Assembly (NCBI RefSeq): GCF_019075875.1 | Contig: NZ_JAHOOZ010000001.1 | Location: 4,278,001-4,342,000, forward strand | Reading direction: 5' to 3' | DNA: 64,000 nt | Source: Novosphingobium sp. G106 | Lineage (GTDB): Bacteria > Pseudomonadota > Alphaproteobacteria > Sphingomonadales > Sphingomonadaceae | Shown: piece after piece, positions 26,968 to 36,282 of the stretch | How positions within the stretch are numbered: position 1 is the first letter of the stretch | Layout: each line of letters opens with the position of its first letter | The notes under the pieces: generated by a model | The model's database searches: none | Told to the model about the DNA's origin: nothing | Seen by the model: only the letters and a program-made list of their open reading frames with translations | Position numbers and translations under genes: made by a program

Positions 26968-28692
26968 TCACCGCGGGAAGCGGATGATCCGGGTGACCGG
27001 GCCGCCGACCTTGCCATATTCGGGCGAGAACGTCGCGACGATCTGGCCGCGCGAAAGCATCTCGCGATAGGCGGCGTACTGCTCGGGGAAGGCCGTGCGT
27101 TCGGCCGCATAACGGTCGTATTGGGTCAGGATGGCATAGTCGGCGCGGCAGGTCTCGCGCATCGCCGGTGCGACCGTGCCGTAGTCGACGTTCGACCGGC
27201 CCTTCTTGCCGGCCTCGACCGTATGGAGCTGCACCTTGCCGTGGAGCATCGCCTTGGCGTCGATGCAGCCGGCGTCGCCGAGCGGGAAGATGAAATGCCA
27301 GGGCTCGGGCTGGAGATCGAAGGCGAAGTGCTCGACCAGCACCGTGCTGCCCGCCGCGACGTTGCGGTGCGCCCAGGCCGAGGCGAGCTGGCGCGTGTCG
27401 TTGAGACGCGCGCGCGCGTCGGCCGCCGCGCGCAGGCCTGGCTGAAGCAGCGCTAAGGCGAGCACGGCAGGAATTGCAGCGGCGGCGAATCGGGGTGAAC
27501 TGCGCTGAGTAACCAGGGCACTCAGCGCGGCCAGACCGGCAGCACCGGCGATCGCCAGCAGCGGCATCAGCGCCAGAGCCCAGCGTTCCCAGACCAGGTT
27601 CTGGACGCAGAGCAGCAGGGAGAAGCCGAGTGAAACCGGCAACAGGACGGCCAAAGCCTCGCGCCGGCGGGCTATCATGACGAGACCCCAGGCGGCCAGG
27701 GCCAGCCCTATCACGCCAAAACCGGTCAGCACCGGCCCGCTCAGATACCACCAGGCGTTGTCCCAAGGCGCGCCGCCGGTTGCGCCAAGGTGGCGGATCT
27801 GCGCCTCGCCGCGCATGTTGCCGAGCGCGGTCCTGGAATCGAGCACGAGATAGGGCGAGATCAGCAGCAGGAAGCCCAGCGCCATGGCGCCCGACAGGGC
27901 CAGCCGTAACACGCTGCGGCGGCGGTCGGCGGGGTGGCTCGCCATGCGCAACGCCGCGACGCCACAAAGTGCCAGAGCGGTGATCGCATAGGGCCACTTG
28001 GTCGCTATCGCCGCACCCAGCCACAGCGCGGCCAGCACATGGTCGCGCCAGCGGTCATGGCGGGCGATGCGCAGCGCTGCCAGCATGCACAGCAGCATGA
28101 AGAAGCAGGCCATCATGTCCGAGCGGATCACCTGCGACCAGGTGACGTGCACCGGATTGACCGCCAGCAGCGCCGCGGCGGCGAGCGCGGTGCGCCGGCC
28201 CAACAGCTCTCTCGCCAGGAGATAGGTCAGGTAGATTGTCGCCAACGCGAAAACCGCCATGGCGATGCGCCCGGGCAGGATGACCCAGCTCGGATCGGCA
28301 TAGATGGCATCGGCGAAGCTGCCGACCGTGGGGAACCGGCCCAGCAAATGGCCGATGCCGAATACGGCTGCAGTGACCAGCGCCAGTACGTACATCGTCG
28401 TGGTGGCGGGATGGCCGAACCAGCCGGGATTGAGCGTCGGCCCGCGGAGCATCTTGAGCGCGCCTAGCTCGAAGGTCAGCTCGTCGGGGTCGTTGAGTGC
28501 GGGCAGGCCGAAACGGATGCTATAGAGGCAAATGACGAGGGCGATGACGAGAATACCCGCGAGAACAATTCCGTGCCCGGGTGCACCCGCAGCAGCGGAC
28601 GAATCTCGTGCAATCATCTGCCCCTCCGACCGCGCGCGGTCGTAAGGCGGGCGGGGAAGCACAAGGTCATCCAGGTCAGATAACTCACTCAT
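26968..28692 (-). CDS. Polytopic GT-C fold glycosyltransferase (GT39/ArnT-like)
   Basis: A 574-residue integral membrane protein with about ten or more hydrophobic segments. Its first periplasmic loop carries an acidic pair in ALNDPDELTFELGAL, the place of the catalytic Asp in GT-C enzymes (ArnT, protein mannosyltransferases). These use polyprenyl-phosphate sugars as donors on the periplasmic face. The start overlaps the TylF-like gene stop (ATGA), so it is the last gene of the polysaccharide operon. Acceptor and sugar are unknown; LPS, capsule or protein are all possible. Confidence 0.78.
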   Translation of the reverse strand: MSELSDLDDLVLPRPPYDRARSEGQMIARDSSAAAGAPGHGIVLAGILVIALVICLYSIRFGLPALNDPDELTFELGALKMLRGPTLNPGWFGHPATTTMYVLALVTAAVFGIGHLLGRFPTVGSFADAIYADPSWVILPGRIAMAVFALATIYLTYLLARELLGRRTALAAAALLAVNPVHVTWSQVIRSDMMACFFMLLCMLAALRIARHDRWRDHVLAALWLGAAIATKWPYAITALALCGVAALRMASHPADRRRSVLRLALSGAMALGFLLLISPYLVLDSRTALGNMRGEAQIRHLGATGGAPWDNAWWYLSGPVLTGFGVIGLALAAWGLVMIARRREALAVLLPVSLGFSLLLCVQNLVWERWALALMPLLAIAGAAGLAALSALVTQRSSPRFAAAAIPAVLALALLQPGLRAAADARARLNDTRQLASAWAHRNVAAGSTVLVEHFAFDLQPEPWHFIFPLGDAGCIDAKAMLHGKVQLHTVEAGKKGRSNVDYGTVAPAMRETCRADYAILTQYDRYAAERTAFPEQYAAYREMLSRGQIVATFSPEYGKVGGPVTRIIRFPR

Positions 28693-29675
28693 CAGGGCTT
28701 CATCACGACAATAGAACCGGAAAAGTCAGGAAGTGGTAGCGTGCAGGCTGACGTTGTTGCGACGAAATCCTCCACCGCCTTGCGCACACCATTGTAGCGG
28801 CCGTTGTTGTAGTCATGAACGAAGATGAAGCCGCCAGAATTGAGTCGCTGGTAGAAGAATTCGAGGCCGGCAGCGGTGGGGTCGTGCAGATCGACGTCGA
28901 GGCTGACGAAAGCGAAGCGATCCTCGACACCTTCCGCCGTCGCAGGAAAGAATCCTTGGTGCACAACCACCCGCTCAGGCCGATGCAGCTTGCTCATCAC
29001 CAGGTCGATGCTGGTGTTGGCGAAGTCACCAAGGCTCGCCCCGGAAAATCCCGAGTTCTCTTCGGCACCGAGATCGGCCTTGGCGAAGCCTTCGAACGTG
29101 TCGAACAGATGAAACGGCCGATCGGGGAAAAGCCGCGAGATCAGGTGAGCTTGATCACCACGGAACACGCCGAGTTCGGCCACTGAACCGGTGACGCCTC
29201 TCGATGCGATCTGTTCGGCGCAGAGGTTGAAGGTCTGGTTTCGGACGAAGTCGACCGGCCAGGCAGAGGCCTTTAGGTTCTCGCTCTCGAAACGGAGATA
29301 CATCGTGGCGATGCCTGCGGCTGGCAGGTTGATACCCAAGCCCTGGTTCAGGCGAGTGATGTCGATATTGACCTGATCGACGAGCGTCGCGCTGGCGCTG
29401 GGGCAAAGCGCGAGGATCTTGTCGGGCGCGGCGCCGAGAGCGATCAACTGCTCGCGCACCGGATCGACCGCACCCGCGGTGATCACAAGTGCATCGTAAT
29501 CGAGTCGTGCCAGCTCGGCGGCGGGCACAATTGATACCCCGCCCGCGCTTTGCCCATGACGCGCGGCGTCGTTATCGCCGATGGCGACGAGTTCGACATC
29601 GCCGGGAAGCAGGGTGAGAAGATCTTTCAGGCCGCTACCGGCGCCGAACGCCGCTAATTTGCGAAACTTCGTCAT
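28692..29675 (-). CDS. TylF/MycF-type sugar O-methyltransferase with extra N-terminal Rossmann-like domain
   Basis: A 327-residue protein. Residues about 130-325 match TylF/MycF SAM-dependent sugar O-methyltransferases: SVAELGVFRGDQAHLI, FHLFDTFEGF, the metal-binding VSLDVDLHDPT and FIFVHDYNN. Residues 1-100 form a separate domain starting AAFGAGSGLKDLL, with a pattern (loop, acidic IGDND, ALVITAGAVDPV) of a Rossmann nucleotide- or sugar-nucleotide-binding fold. It probably methylates a hydroxyl of a sugar in the surface glycan. It is translationally coupled to the downstream glycosyltransferase. Confidence 0.8.
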   Translation of the reverse strand: MTKFRKLAAFGAGSGLKDLLTLLPGDVELVAIGDNDAARHGQSAGGVSIVPAAELARLDYDALVITAGAVDPVREQLIALGAAPDKILALCPSASATLVDQVNIDITRLNQGLGINLPAAGIATMYLRFESENLKASAWPVDFVRNQTFNLCAEQIASRGVTGSVAELGVFRGDQAHLISRLFPDRPFHLFDTFEGFAKADLGAEENSGFSGASLGDFANTSIDLVMSKLHRPERVVVHQGFFPATAEGVEDRFAFVSLDVDLHDPTAAGLEFFYQRLNSGGFIFVHDYNNGRYNGVRKAVEDFVATTSACTLPLPDFSGSIVVMKP

Positions 29676-29693
29676 GACTATACCTTTTTGGGA

Positions 29694-31076
29694 TCAACTA
29701 TCGTTGCTCGTAGCCGCGGCGGGAATGGGGTGCTCCACCAGCGGCAGAATTGGGGCATCGTCGCGATAGCGCCAGCGACCTCGCCACCCCTGCTGGCGAA
29801 TGTCTGTCCAAATGTCGCGGAGCGTTACGCAGGCGAGGCAGATGATAATGAGGTAATTGCCCACCAACCGCAGGAGCGAAGCGGCGCCAACGCCGTATTG
29901 GGTGATAACCCGGGCGCCCCCATCCCATAGCCAACTGGTCCGCACCATTGGTGCAATGTCGAAAATCACATACTCGGCGGGCAGACATAGTAGGTAAGCG
30001 ACGAGCAAGGCGATCGGTCGGCCTACGCCGCGCCACGGTTCCATGAACACGAATATAAGAACAAGCAGTTGCGTGTAACCGCCGGCCTCTGAAGAACTGA
30101 GCGCCAGCGTGATAGCCAGGAATACCATGCGGTGAAGCGGGACCGCTTCAGGCCGCAACCAGGCTGCCACAGCAGCCAGGACGATCAGTAACTGAGTCGT
30201 CCGCAGATATCCGGTGACGACTATCAGCAGAATATCGACAACATTCGAATCCAAGATCGTCGTGATCGGGAAGGTCTCTCCCTTGAGCAGCGAGATCGCC
30301 GGGATAAAACTGCCGGCATACCATAGATCGAGGAAACCGCCGGCGCCAAAACCGCCGACATAGGTCGTGACGTTCCGAACGATCTGGCTTGGCGAGCCCT
30401 CGCCGAGGAACAGCCAGGTGACGATATAAACCGCCGCTCCGAACAGCAGCATGCCTTCGGTCTGGGACCACTTACGCCGAAGCAACGGCGCAAACACCGC
30501 GCCGATCAGGTAAATCTTGAAGTTCAGCGCGACGCCGCCGAAAAACCATCGCAGGCGTGCCGATCTCAGCAAGGGGCCGAAGCCCAGTAGCACCGCGGGA
30601 TAGGTGAACAGCAGCAAGTTGCCGCGCTCGAATGCAAAGATCATCGGAAAGCCGAAGGACAGGGCAAAGGCCCGCGGAATATAGGTCTCCCGGTCGTGCT
30701 TTCGGAACGTTAGGAAGGTCAGTATCGCGTTGACCAGGACCATGCCCAACAAGGCATAAATGCCGATGTGATCACAATCGCGTGCCCATTCGCTTTCGAA
30801 CTGGGGATAGCAGCTTGGCTTGCTGAAGATGCGCAGGATGATGAAAGACAGTGGCGGATAGATGGTGCCGGCAATATCATATGCACCGGGCTCGTGCCCC
30901 CAGACAACCAGCGAGTACCAGTCCATGAAAGTGCCCCAGGGCTCGTAGAACCATGGCTGCGGCAGATAGTGGTATTTGAAGAGGAACCAGGCCGAATAGG
31001 CGAGCCCTGACAGAATGCCGCCAATGAAGGCATATTCCAGCCATAGCGATGCACGCCGGCGCCGGACCACTGTCAT
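29694..31076 (-). CDS. Polytopic membrane glycosyltransferase-like protein (GT87/DUF2029-like)
   Basis: A 460-residue protein with around ten transmembrane helices. The first large loop has PWGTFMDWYS and a following AGTIYPPLSF, reminiscent of GT87/DUF2029 mannosyltransferases that use polyprenyl-phosphate donors. I rate the family assignment as tentative. It starts inside the end of the GtrA-like gene (ATGA overlap), so it is co-translated with the GtrA/GT2 pair that would make and flip such donors. The sequence is noticeably less GC-rich than the flanking housekeeping genes. Confidence 0.68.
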   Translation of the reverse strand: MTVVRRRRASLWLEYAFIGGILSGLAYSAWFLFKYHYLPQPWFYEPWGTFMDWYSLVVWGHEPGAYDIAGTIYPPLSFIILRIFSKPSCYPQFESEWARDCDHIGIYALLGMVLVNAILTFLTFRKHDRETYIPRAFALSFGFPMIFAFERGNLLLFTYPAVLLGFGPLLRSARLRWFFGGVALNFKIYLIGAVFAPLLRRKWSQTEGMLLFGAAVYIVTWLFLGEGSPSQIVRNVTTYVGGFGAGGFLDLWYAGSFIPAISLLKGETFPITTILDSNVVDILLIVVTGYLRTTQLLIVLAAVAAWLRPEAVPLHRMVFLAITLALSSSEAGGYTQLLVLIFVFMEPWRGVGRPIALLVAYLLCLPAEYVIFDIAPMVRTSWLWDGGARVITQYGVGAASLLRLVGNYLIIICLACVTLRDIWTDIRQQGWRGRWRYRDDAPILPLVEHPIPAAATSNDS

Positions 31077-31462
31077 GCCTTGGCGGCCTTGAAGACGAAC
31101 TGCTTGAGCACGAAATAATTGATGAACGAGACGATGACTACCGACACGAAACCGGCAAGATAGGGCGAGACGATGAACTGTGCGACCGATGCGAGCACGG
31201 CCAAGCCCGCCAGATAGTTGAAGGCGTAGGATAGCGTGAAACGCATTTTCGCCGAGGAGGCATCGCGGAAAACATGACGCCTGTAGCTGATGTAGTTGAA
31301 GGCGACGCCTATGCAGTGTGATAGGAGTTGAGCTGCGAACATGTTGATGCCCAGCCAGATCAGCAACGAATAGAGCCCGAAACCGAAGCCGGTGTTGACC
31401 ACGCCAGCCTGGTAGTAGCGCCAGACCTCAAGCAGGCGGGCTCGGGATGGTCGTACAATCAC
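31073..31462 (-). CDS. GtrA family membrane protein (putative polyprenyl-phosphate-sugar flippase)
   Basis: A 129-residue protein with four hydrophobic helices and the GtrA pattern: RYYQAGVVNTGFGFGLYSLL near the start, FNYISYRRHVFR in the middle, and FINYFVLKQFVFK at the end. GtrA proteins are thought to flip polyprenyl-phosphate-linked sugars across the inner membrane. Start is GTG at 31462, 1 bp after the stop of the GT2 gene; that pair is the usual GtrB/GtrA partnership. Confidence 0.88.
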   Translation of the reverse strand: MIVRPSRARLLEVWRYYQAGVVNTGFGFGLYSLLIWLGINMFAAQLLSHCIGVAFNYISYRRHVFRDASSAKMRFTLSYAFNYLAGLAVLASVAQFIVSPYLAGFVSVVIVSFINYFVLKQFVFKAAKA

Positions 31463-31463
31463 G

Positions 31464-32420
31464 TCAGTAATTCGGGGGGAAGTTGATGCGCTCGCGCTCT
31501 ATCACCAGCGGTGTGCGACGTGAACGCTCGGAAATAATTCGGATATTGTCGCCCAAAAGGCCAAGAAAACCGAACAGCAGCGCAAATTCGGCCTGGACAA
31601 TAGCAGCGATGAACCACCCGGCAATAGGGCGGCCCAGAAAGAACGCGACGGTTCCGCCAATCAACATGACCACAGTCATCAGGGAACCGAAAGCGCCAAT
31701 GTACATCGGCGCGCGCAACAGACGTTTCGATGAACCGGCCAGCGCAGACATTGCGAAATCGAGCAGCCCGAAGAAGTCGTTCTTTGATTTTCCCGCTGCA
31801 CGCTCGGGGCGCGTGTATGGCAGCGTGACAACCTTGAAGCCGGTTTCCACCAGCATGCCGCGGAAGAAGGGTTCGGGTTCAGCCAGCAATCGGGTCGCGT
31901 CGACTACGCGCGCATCATAGATGCCGAAGCCGGTGGCGTTGGGAATGACCGGATAGTCGCCGAATTTTGCGGCGAGCCAGTAGGACAGCTTGCGCATGGT
32001 GCGCAGGACGGGGCCGGCTTTGCCTTCGCCCTGCCGAACGCCGAGTACGATGTCCGCTCCCGCACGCCATTGCTCGACCAGCTGAGGGATTAAGGCGGGC
32101 GGATCCTGGAAATCGGCCGCGAGGCCAAGTATCGCGCGCCCGCGCGCCTGATAGATCGCGTGGACCGGTGAGCGCATCTGGCCGAAGTTTCGCGTGTTGA
32201 CGATTAACCGCACACGCGGTTCACGCGCGCAGATCGCCCGAACGATTTCCACCGTGCGGTCGGTCGAATCGTTGTCGATGAATATGACGTCGAAACTCAA
32301 CCCGAGCGGCTCGAGTTCGGCGATCGCCGCCGCGACGATCGCCTCGGCGTTCTCTTCTTCGTTGTAGCACGGGATGATGACCGAGATATCCGGCCGCTCA
32401 GGCGTGTCCGTCGGGGTCAT
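31464..32420 (-). CDS. GT2 family glycosyltransferase (GtrB/DPM1-like)
   Basis: A 318-residue protein with an N-terminal GT-A domain: SVIIPCYNEEENAEAI, the acidic FIDNDSTD, and GLAADFQDPPALIP. Two C-terminal transmembrane helices (about 232-300) anchor it. This layout is that of enzymes loading a sugar onto polyprenyl phosphate. It is coupled to GtrA downstream and overlaps the Wzz-like gene upstream. The end reads INFPPNY just after a six-C tract; a frameshift that would fuse it to GtrA was considered and judged less likely. Confidence 0.88.
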   Translation of the reverse strand: MTPTDTPERPDISVIIPCYNEEENAEAIVAAAIAELEPLGLSFDVIFIDNDSTDRTVEIVRAICAREPRVRLIVNTRNFGQMRSPVHAIYQARGRAILGLAADFQDPPALIPQLVEQWRAGADIVLGVRQGEGKAGPVLRTMRKLSYWLAAKFGDYPVIPNATGFGIYDARVVDATRLLAEPEPFFRGMLVETGFKVVTLPYTRPERAAGKSKNDFFGLLDFAMSALAGSSKRLLRAPMYIGAFGSLMTVVMLIGGTVAFFLGRPIAGWFIAAIVQAEFALLFGFLGLLGDNIRIISERSRRTPLVIERERINFPPNY

Positions 32421-33505
32421 GTCAGCTTCCGATCCTGCAGCGGCGGACGCAGCGTGTAGAACTCGATAGCAATGCCGAGCAGCACTAGCAGTACGCCCAT
32501 CATCAAGGGCGCGTAGTTGTATTGCCGGGCCGGATCGACATAGGCCGGCTCGAGCACACGCACGTTGATGTTCGAGGTCATGTCCTCGGCAGCGGTGCTT
32601 TGCAGGAACCGTCGATAGGTCTCGTGCAGGACCTGGGCGAACAGTAGATCCCGTCGCAGACGCTCGCCTCGCGTCGATTCTTTGACCACTTGGCCAACGG
32701 AATCCACTTTATCCGGCGCAATGGACTTCGCCTCGTCCAGTTGTGCCTGGAGTGCTTCGAGCTCTGCGAGAATCTGGCGCACGCGCATGTTGTCGTCAGT
32801 CGCAAACTGGCGCTGGGCAGCGAGTTCGACTTGTTTTGACTTGATCATCTGCTCGAGCACGGGAATCCGCTCGCCGATAGCGGTGATTGCGGCGAGAGGC
32901 TGGCCGTAGCGGGTCTGCAAGCGGAAGTTGTCGTAGTCGGTCTGCGCCTTCTGCAGCCGTTCACTGGCGTCAGCGACGATGTTGACCAGGATATCGCGCT
33001 TGAAGGTCGCTTGGTTGCGGCTGATCGTTGCGAGTTTCGCACTTACCGCTTCGCCATAGGCCGCCACGATCTCGCTGCCGAGCTTTCCGTCGCCGTATTG
33101 GATCTCGAACTGTATGATGCCGCCTCGCATCGATCGGACATCGACCTTTCGGTCGAGCCAGCGCAGGACATGGATCCGGTCCATGTCGAGCCTTTGGTTG
33201 AGTTTAAGCTTTTCGGCAACAGCATTGCGTACGCTGGGGCTGGCCGCGATCTTGAGCGCAACTTCAACCGTGGACTGGTTACCGAACACGCTGTTGAGAG
33301 CGCCGAGCTGACTCATGCCCGACGAGATGCTGAGACTTGGCGGGGCTTCAGGCGTCAGGCTCATCGCGGCACGCTTGCGTTCCGGGAAGAGTGTGAGCAC
33401 GGCGCACAGCGCCACGAGTACCAAGATCAGCACACGGCGCTTACTTGGCTCGCGGAACACCGGCGCGTGCGTCAGTCGGCCGATCATGCTTTGCGCCTTC
33501 GTCAC
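32417..33505 (-). CDS. Polysaccharide co-polymerase (Wzz/KpsE-like chain length or export protein)
   Basis: A 362-residue inner membrane protein with a transmembrane helix near each end (about 25-43 and 335-352) and a large periplasmic, coiled-coil-rich region between them. The Pro-containing segment before the second helix (VLEPAYVDPARQYNY) is typical of the family. There is no C-terminal tyrosine kinase domain. It overlaps the Wza-like gene by 4 bp; together they form the envelope-spanning polysaccharide export path. Confidence 0.85.
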   Translation of the reverse strand: MTKAQSMIGRLTHAPVFREPSKRRVLILVLVALCAVLTLFPERKRAAMSLTPEAPPSLSISSGMSQLGALNSVFGNQSTVEVALKIAASPSVRNAVAEKLKLNQRLDMDRIHVLRWLDRKVDVRSMRGGIIQFEIQYGDGKLGSEIVAAYGEAVSAKLATISRNQATFKRDILVNIVADASERLQKAQTDYDNFRLQTRYGQPLAAITAIGERIPVLEQMIKSKQVELAAQRQFATDDNMRVRQILAELEALQAQLDEAKSIAPDKVDSVGQVVKESTRGERLRRDLLFAQVLHETYRRFLQSTAAEDMTSNINVRVLEPAYVDPARQYNYAPLMMGVLLVLLGIAIEFYTLRPPLQDRKLT

Positions 33506-35500
33506 TGAATTGCGGCCACGGTCGCGGCACTCAGGCCGAGTTGGAACAGCGTCTGGGTGATATCCTTGAACTTGGCCCAGAATGTATTGCCCTGGGTTCT
33601 TACGGGCACGAAAATGATGTCACCAGGCAGTACGCGGGCCTTCAATGCTCCGCGCTTCTTGCTCAGAACCTCGCCATTGGCGCGGACAACGAAGATCGTG
33701 CCCTTGTCGGCTGCGCGGATCGTGCCGCCGGCCTGCTCGATATAGTCCTGCACACGCTTGGGACCGCCGGCGCCGAGGAGGAAAGAGGCAGGGCGATAAA
33801 CCGCGCCGAACACGCCAACCGTATCGATCCGCGGCGGAACGACGATCCGATCGTTGTTCTCGAGAACGAGATTACCGGGCAACTGCGTCTCGTTGGGGGA
33901 GAGTTCCAGCACGAGCCGGCCATCCGGCTCGGCGCTGCGCAGTTTTTCCAGGAAGCCACGGACCGATGCGAGTTGCGCCTGACGGTCGCCGCCGTTGAAT
34001 GACGTGTCTTGGGTCAGTGGGGCGGTGATCAAAACCTGCTCCATCTGGTCGATCGCGTCTCGATAGCTTTGGCGTTGCTGCGTACGTACCGTCTCACGGG
34101 TAAACCGGGTGCCGAAAACGAAAGCGCGCTGAGTCAGCCCGCCGGCCATTTCGATGACCGTCGAAAGCGGAGTGCTGGGCGGCACGTAATAGTTGCCGGG
34201 CCGATTGACCTCTCCTTCAAGCCGCACGATCGTCGATTGGCGATCGAGCGGCCGTACGAGCGAACCCTGCGGCAGTAACTGGATAATGTCGCCCGCTTCG
34301 GCTGTCTGGGTCGCCGCATCGCCGCGGCTGAGCTGGTGGTTCCAGCCGCTGTCGCGGTCGCGCAGGCGATAAAGTATCACACGTCCCCCGTCGGCGAGGT
34401 TGGTCGGGCCGCCCGCGATGCGCACCACGTCCTCGATCGTTTCGCCCGCACGCGCCTCGTAAACGGCCTCTTCGTTGACGCTGCCGACGACCGCGACCTG
34501 TTGCCCGACCGGCGGGATGAACAAGACGTCTTCGTTTTGCAGCAACGGATCGCGCGATTTGTCGCCCTTTCGTATAAGGTCATAGAGATCGAAATCGACG
34601 ACCTCGCGGCCATTGCGATAGAGCTTGATCGAGCGGAAGCTGCCCCCTGCCGAAGGCCCGCCCGCGGCCAACACGGCATTGACCAGCGTCGAAAGGCTGT
34701 TGACCGTATAAGCCCCGGGATTGTTGGCGAATCCGGTCACGTAGACGCGTACGCCGCGCAGTTGCTGGATGGAGACCGCAACGTTGTAACCGCGGTACTG
34801 GCGGCCGACCGCGGCCACGAGGCGGTCCTTGAGGTCGCGATAATGCGTTCCGACAAGCCGGACGGCGCCTACGTTCGGCAGGATTATCTGGCCGTTGCGG
34901 TCGATTTCGAAATTGGCACTGCCTTCTACCGAACCGTTGAGCGAGATCGATATGACGTCCCCGACATTGAGCGCGTAGTCGGGAGGGATCGCTGAAGTTG
35001 CTGGAACTGCATAGTCGCGATTGCTGGGCAATAGAAGATCGCTGCCGAAGCGCTTCAGTTTGCGGCCGGTGACTTCCAGCAGCCAACGCTCGTATTCGCC
35101 GGGCGCTGCGGGCGGCTTGAGCCGAGGATTGCGAATGTCGAGAACATCGCTGTCAGGTCCGGGCGGAGCATTGGAGAGCGCAGCCGAGGGGGGATTGGGC
35201 GATGCCGCCCGAGATCGTCACGGGGGCGATGGGCGTCGTCGGCATGACGACGGTGCTCGTGCTTCGCTGCGGACCGTCCTGGCTCGTGCCGCGCTGGTTC
35301 TGGCTAGACTGCCCGCCATCGAGTGGGGAGCCGCTTGGCACGCCACCGTAATCGCCCATCTGTGCCCAGGCGACCTGTGAACAGAGCAGCGATAGCCCGA
35401 CCGGCACCACCATGGCGATCCAGCAGAACCGGCGAAATCCGCGCGGCTTGCCCTTGGCCCCGCTCAGCAAACCTTCAGCAGTCATCGAATTTATGTCCAC
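33502..35500 (-). pseudogene. Wza-like polysaccharide export outer membrane protein with SLBB domains, one frameshift
   Basis: The main part (33502-35190) contains the poly-export domain (PPDYALNVGDVISISLNG) and several SLBB repeats, e.g. GVRVYVTGFANNPGAY and TVGVFGAVYRPASF. The N-terminal part with the signal sequence (LSLLCSQVAWA) is in another frame. The break is a six-C run on the coding strand (plus-strand G at 35188-35193); five would join QSPSAALSNAPPGPDSD to the rest and give a 665-residue protein. Start is GTG 35500 or ATG 35485. The product would be the outer-membrane exit for the glycan. Error or phase variation is more likely than decay. Confidence 0.82.
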
Positions 35501-35592
35501 CCGAACTTATATCCGCCAGCGCCGCCGCCGGCACCTAACATGCGACCCGAACCTTGGCCATGATCAACATGGTGGCCGGATCGCCTCGATTT

Positions 35593-36282
35593 TCAGCCAG
35601 TCGCGCGAACCTGCGGCGCCCGTTCGTCCGATACCAGCCGATGCAGCACGGTCGGAAGTTCATCGAACCTCGCGAAGACGGCCGACACCGCTTCATTGGC
35701 GCAGCGATCTGGCTCGTAACCTCCCAAAAACAGTGCGAAGCGCAGCCCCGCAGCGGTCGCGGCACGCGCGTCGATGTCGCTGTCACCGATCATGATCGCG
35801 ACATCTCTTCTTCCTGCCAAGCCTTGCAGTGCATGACGAAGCGGCGCCGGATCGGGCTTGCAGACGGCCAAAGTGTCGCCGCCAACGATCGCCCCGAAAA
35901 AGTGGGCGAGATCCAGTTGCTCCAGCAATAGGCGTGCGAGCTGCTCAGGCTTGTTGGTGACGACCGCGCAGGCGTGGCCGACCGACGTGAGCTTCGTGAG
36001 AGCGTCGATCACACCGGAAAAGATGATCTCGGGCTTTGGGGGTAGCCGGGTAAGAATCGCACGAAATGCAGCGACGTCGGCTTCGCTGTCGCCAGCGAGC
36101 AAGCCTAGAGTCTCGCGGACCAATGCCGGCGCGCCTTTGCTGACCAGGCGGCGGACGCGGGCGACATCAGCGGGCCCGCCACCACGCATCGCCGACAGCT
36201 CGGAAAGCGCTAACGTGATCGTGACCGCGCTGTCGACCAGGGTGCCGTCGAGATCGAAGAGAAGTGCTGCCGGCCGGTTCAT
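35593..36282 (-). CDS. HAD family phosphatase (phosphoglycolate phosphatase-like)
   Basis: A 229-residue haloacid dehalogenase-type hydrolase with the nucleophile motif FDLDGTLVDS (D10, D12), helical cap, CAVVTNKP (motif II), a lysine in VCKPDPAP (motif III) and IMIGDSDIDARAA (motif IV). It is generically like phosphoglycolate phosphatases, but its position directly after the thiamine-diphosphate enzyme (1-bp overlap) and near the NeuB-like gene suggests it dephosphorylates a sugar intermediate. That role is inferred from context only. Confidence 0.83.
   Translation of the reverse strand: MNRPAALLFDLDGTLVDSAVTITLALSELSAMRGGGPADVARVRRLVSKGAPALVRETLGLLAGDSEADVAAFRAILTRLPPKPEIIFSGVIDALTKLTSVGHACAVVTNKPEQLARLLLEQLDLAHFFGAIVGGDTLAVCKPDPAPLRHALQGLAGRRDVAIMIGDSDIDARAATAAGLRFALFLGGYEPDRCANEAVSAVFARFDELPTVLHRLVSDERAPQVRATG

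Noticed and set aside
31073..32420. GT2 and GtrA could be one fused protein if the six-C tract at 31474-31479 were five
   Set aside because: Both parts have normal family lengths and starts, the GT2 end INFPPNY resembles relatives, and the GTG start of GtrA is well placed, so two genes are more likely. It remains worth a check given the other homopolymer errors.
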